Source: Azorhizobium caulinodans ORS 571 (GTDB taxonomy: Bacteria > Pseudomonadota > Alphaproteobacteria > Rhizobiales > Xanthobacteraceae). Taken from it: DNA of 64,000 bases. Shown here one piece after another: positions 63,375-64,000 of this stretch (position 1 is the stretch's first letter; every line of letters starts with the position of its first letter). The position numbers and the translations under genes were made by a program. Where the stretch lies: contig NC_009937.1 in the NCBI RefSeq assembly GCF_000010525.1, positions 2,299,501 through 2,363,500 on the forward strand, read 5' to 3'. The notes beneath the pieces were generated by a model. It made no database searches. It saw nothing but the letters and a program-made list of their open reading frames with translations, and had not been told where the DNA came from.

Positions 63375-64000
63375 ATGAAGTTCATTTTCGATCCGCGCCA
63401 GCTGCTGCATGACCCGGAACTCTATTTCCGCCGTGGCGCCTTCATTCCCCATCCCGAACAGCCCCAGCGCGCCATTCTCGTGCGCGATGCGCTGCTTGCG
63501 GCCGCCCATGAGATGGAGGCGCCGCGCGACCACGGCATCGCACCGGTGAAGGCGGTGCATGACGAGGGCTATGTGGACTTCCTGCTCACCGGCTGGCCGG
63601 AATGGGTGAAGGCCACCGGCACCACCGTGCCCGCTGTGCCGAACTATCACACGGACCGGCGCACCTGGCGCGTGCCGAAGGGCGTCATCGGCAAGCTCGG
63701 CTATTATTCCACCGACACGTCCTGTCCGCTCGTGGAAGGCACAGCCACTGCCATCTACTGGTCGGCCCAGACGGCCATCGAGGCGGCCGAGCGGGTGCGC
63801 ACGGGCGAGACGGACCACATCTATGCCCTGTGCCGTCCGCCCGGCCACCATGCGGTGCAGGACGCGAGCTGGGGCTTCTGCTTCTTCAACAATGCGGCGG
63901 TGGCGGCCCAGCATCTGCGCGGGCGCTTCGGCAAGGTGGCGATCCTCGACGTGGATACGCACGCCGGCAACGGCACGCAGGACATCTTCTATGAGCGTGG
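63375..64000 (+). CDS. acetylpolyamine amidohydrolase / HDAC-like deacetylase (partial)
   Basis: The first 208 residues of a class II-type histone deacetylase-fold amidohydrolase; the window ends before the last zinc ligand and catalytic Tyr. Visible: LCRPPGHHA (active-site His158/His159, the same numbering as Mycoplana acetylpolyamine amidohydrolase as I recall it), GFCFFNNAAVAAQHLR, and zinc ligands Asp194/His196 in LDVDTHAGNGTQDIFYER. The usual second His of the HH pair is Ala197. The long loop with KGVIGKLGYYSTDTSCPL is typical of the polyamine group. CGAGGA precedes the ATG at 63375, 89 bp after the ATPase gene. Probably deacetylates an imported acetyl-amine. Confidence 0.88.
   Translation, partial: MKFIFDPRQLLHDPELYFRRGAFIPHPEQPQRAILVRDALLAAAHEMEAPRDHGIAPVKAVHDEGYVDFLLTGWPEWVKATGTTVPAVPNYHTDRRTWRVPKGVIGKLGYYSTDTSCPLVEGTATAIYWSAQTAIEAAERVRTGETDHIYALCRPPGHHAVQDASWGFCFFNNAAVAAQHLRGRFGKVAILDVDTHAGNGTQDIFYER

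Noticed and set aside
1-64000. Mobile element, prophage, CRISPR array or tRNA-linked island
   Set aside because: No transposase, integrase, phage gene, repeat-spacer array, tRNA or flanking direct repeats were found by eye; base composition looks uniform.

Overview
The window is about 64 kb of GC-rich, densely coding alphaproteobacterial chromosome. The order rel - pdxJ - acpS - lepB - rnc - era - recO - parC, the UbiH-type hydroxylase and the number of amine, amide and peptide transport operons point to Hyphomicrobiales. A Xanthobacteraceae-like genus (Azorhizobium, Xanthobacter, Ancylobacter) is my best guess from gene content and codon use; no rRNA or other taxonomic marker is present. I see no tRNA, rRNA, insertion sequence, prophage or CRISPR array.

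Region 1 (1-17979) is mostly housekeeping. An OFA-type MFS transporter diverges from a hydroxymethylglutaryl-CoA lyase followed by a LysR regulator. A UbiH-like hydroxylase and a quinone oxidoreductase come next. Then comes the conserved block: bifunctional (p)ppGpp synthetase/hydrolase, pdxJ-acpS, lepB-rnc-era-recO (mostly joined by 4-nt overlaps), a small Gly/Pro-rich secreted protein convergent with recO, parC, and a ClC-type channel with a CBS pair.

Region 2 (17999-36360) looks like an amide, N-carbamoyl and D-amino-acid catabolic island. A class II aldolase-fold protein and an ornithine-cyclodeaminase-family reductase are followed, past a perfect bidirectional terminator, by a minus-strand operon: D-carbamoylase (active-site E47/K127/C172), a metal-dependent amidohydrolase, then a five-gene oligopeptide-type ABC transporter. 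Facing it are a threonine aldolase, an XRE-cupin regulator with a perfect 15-bp operator overlapping a promoter, and the operon amidase - MFS - RidA - D-amino-acid dehydrogenase. Together these could convert carbamoyl-D-amino acids or amides through D-amino acid and imine to keto acid and ammonia.

Region 3 (35035-53179) looks like a primary amine/polyamine locus. It has two DAO-fold oxidoreductases (one PuuB-like), an Lrp regulator, a second peptide-type ABC transporter with fused ATPases, a class III aminotransferase, two HAD hydrolases, two paralogous two-domain GNATs, two aldehyde dehydrogenases, a cupin and a GhrA-type dehydrogenase.

Region 4 (53212-64000) has a HemO-type heme oxygenase with an Irr-box-like sequence upstream, a LysR/amidase divergent pair, and a GntR-controlled operon: aldolase-fold protein, a third complete peptide-type ABC transporter, and an acetylpolyamine-amidohydrolase-like deacetylase cut by the window end. 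Three full Dpp/Opp-class importers in about 43 kb, each with its own amide- or amine-cleaving enzymes and regulator nearby, are the most striking property of the window. Substrates are inferred from context and are not proven by the sequence.
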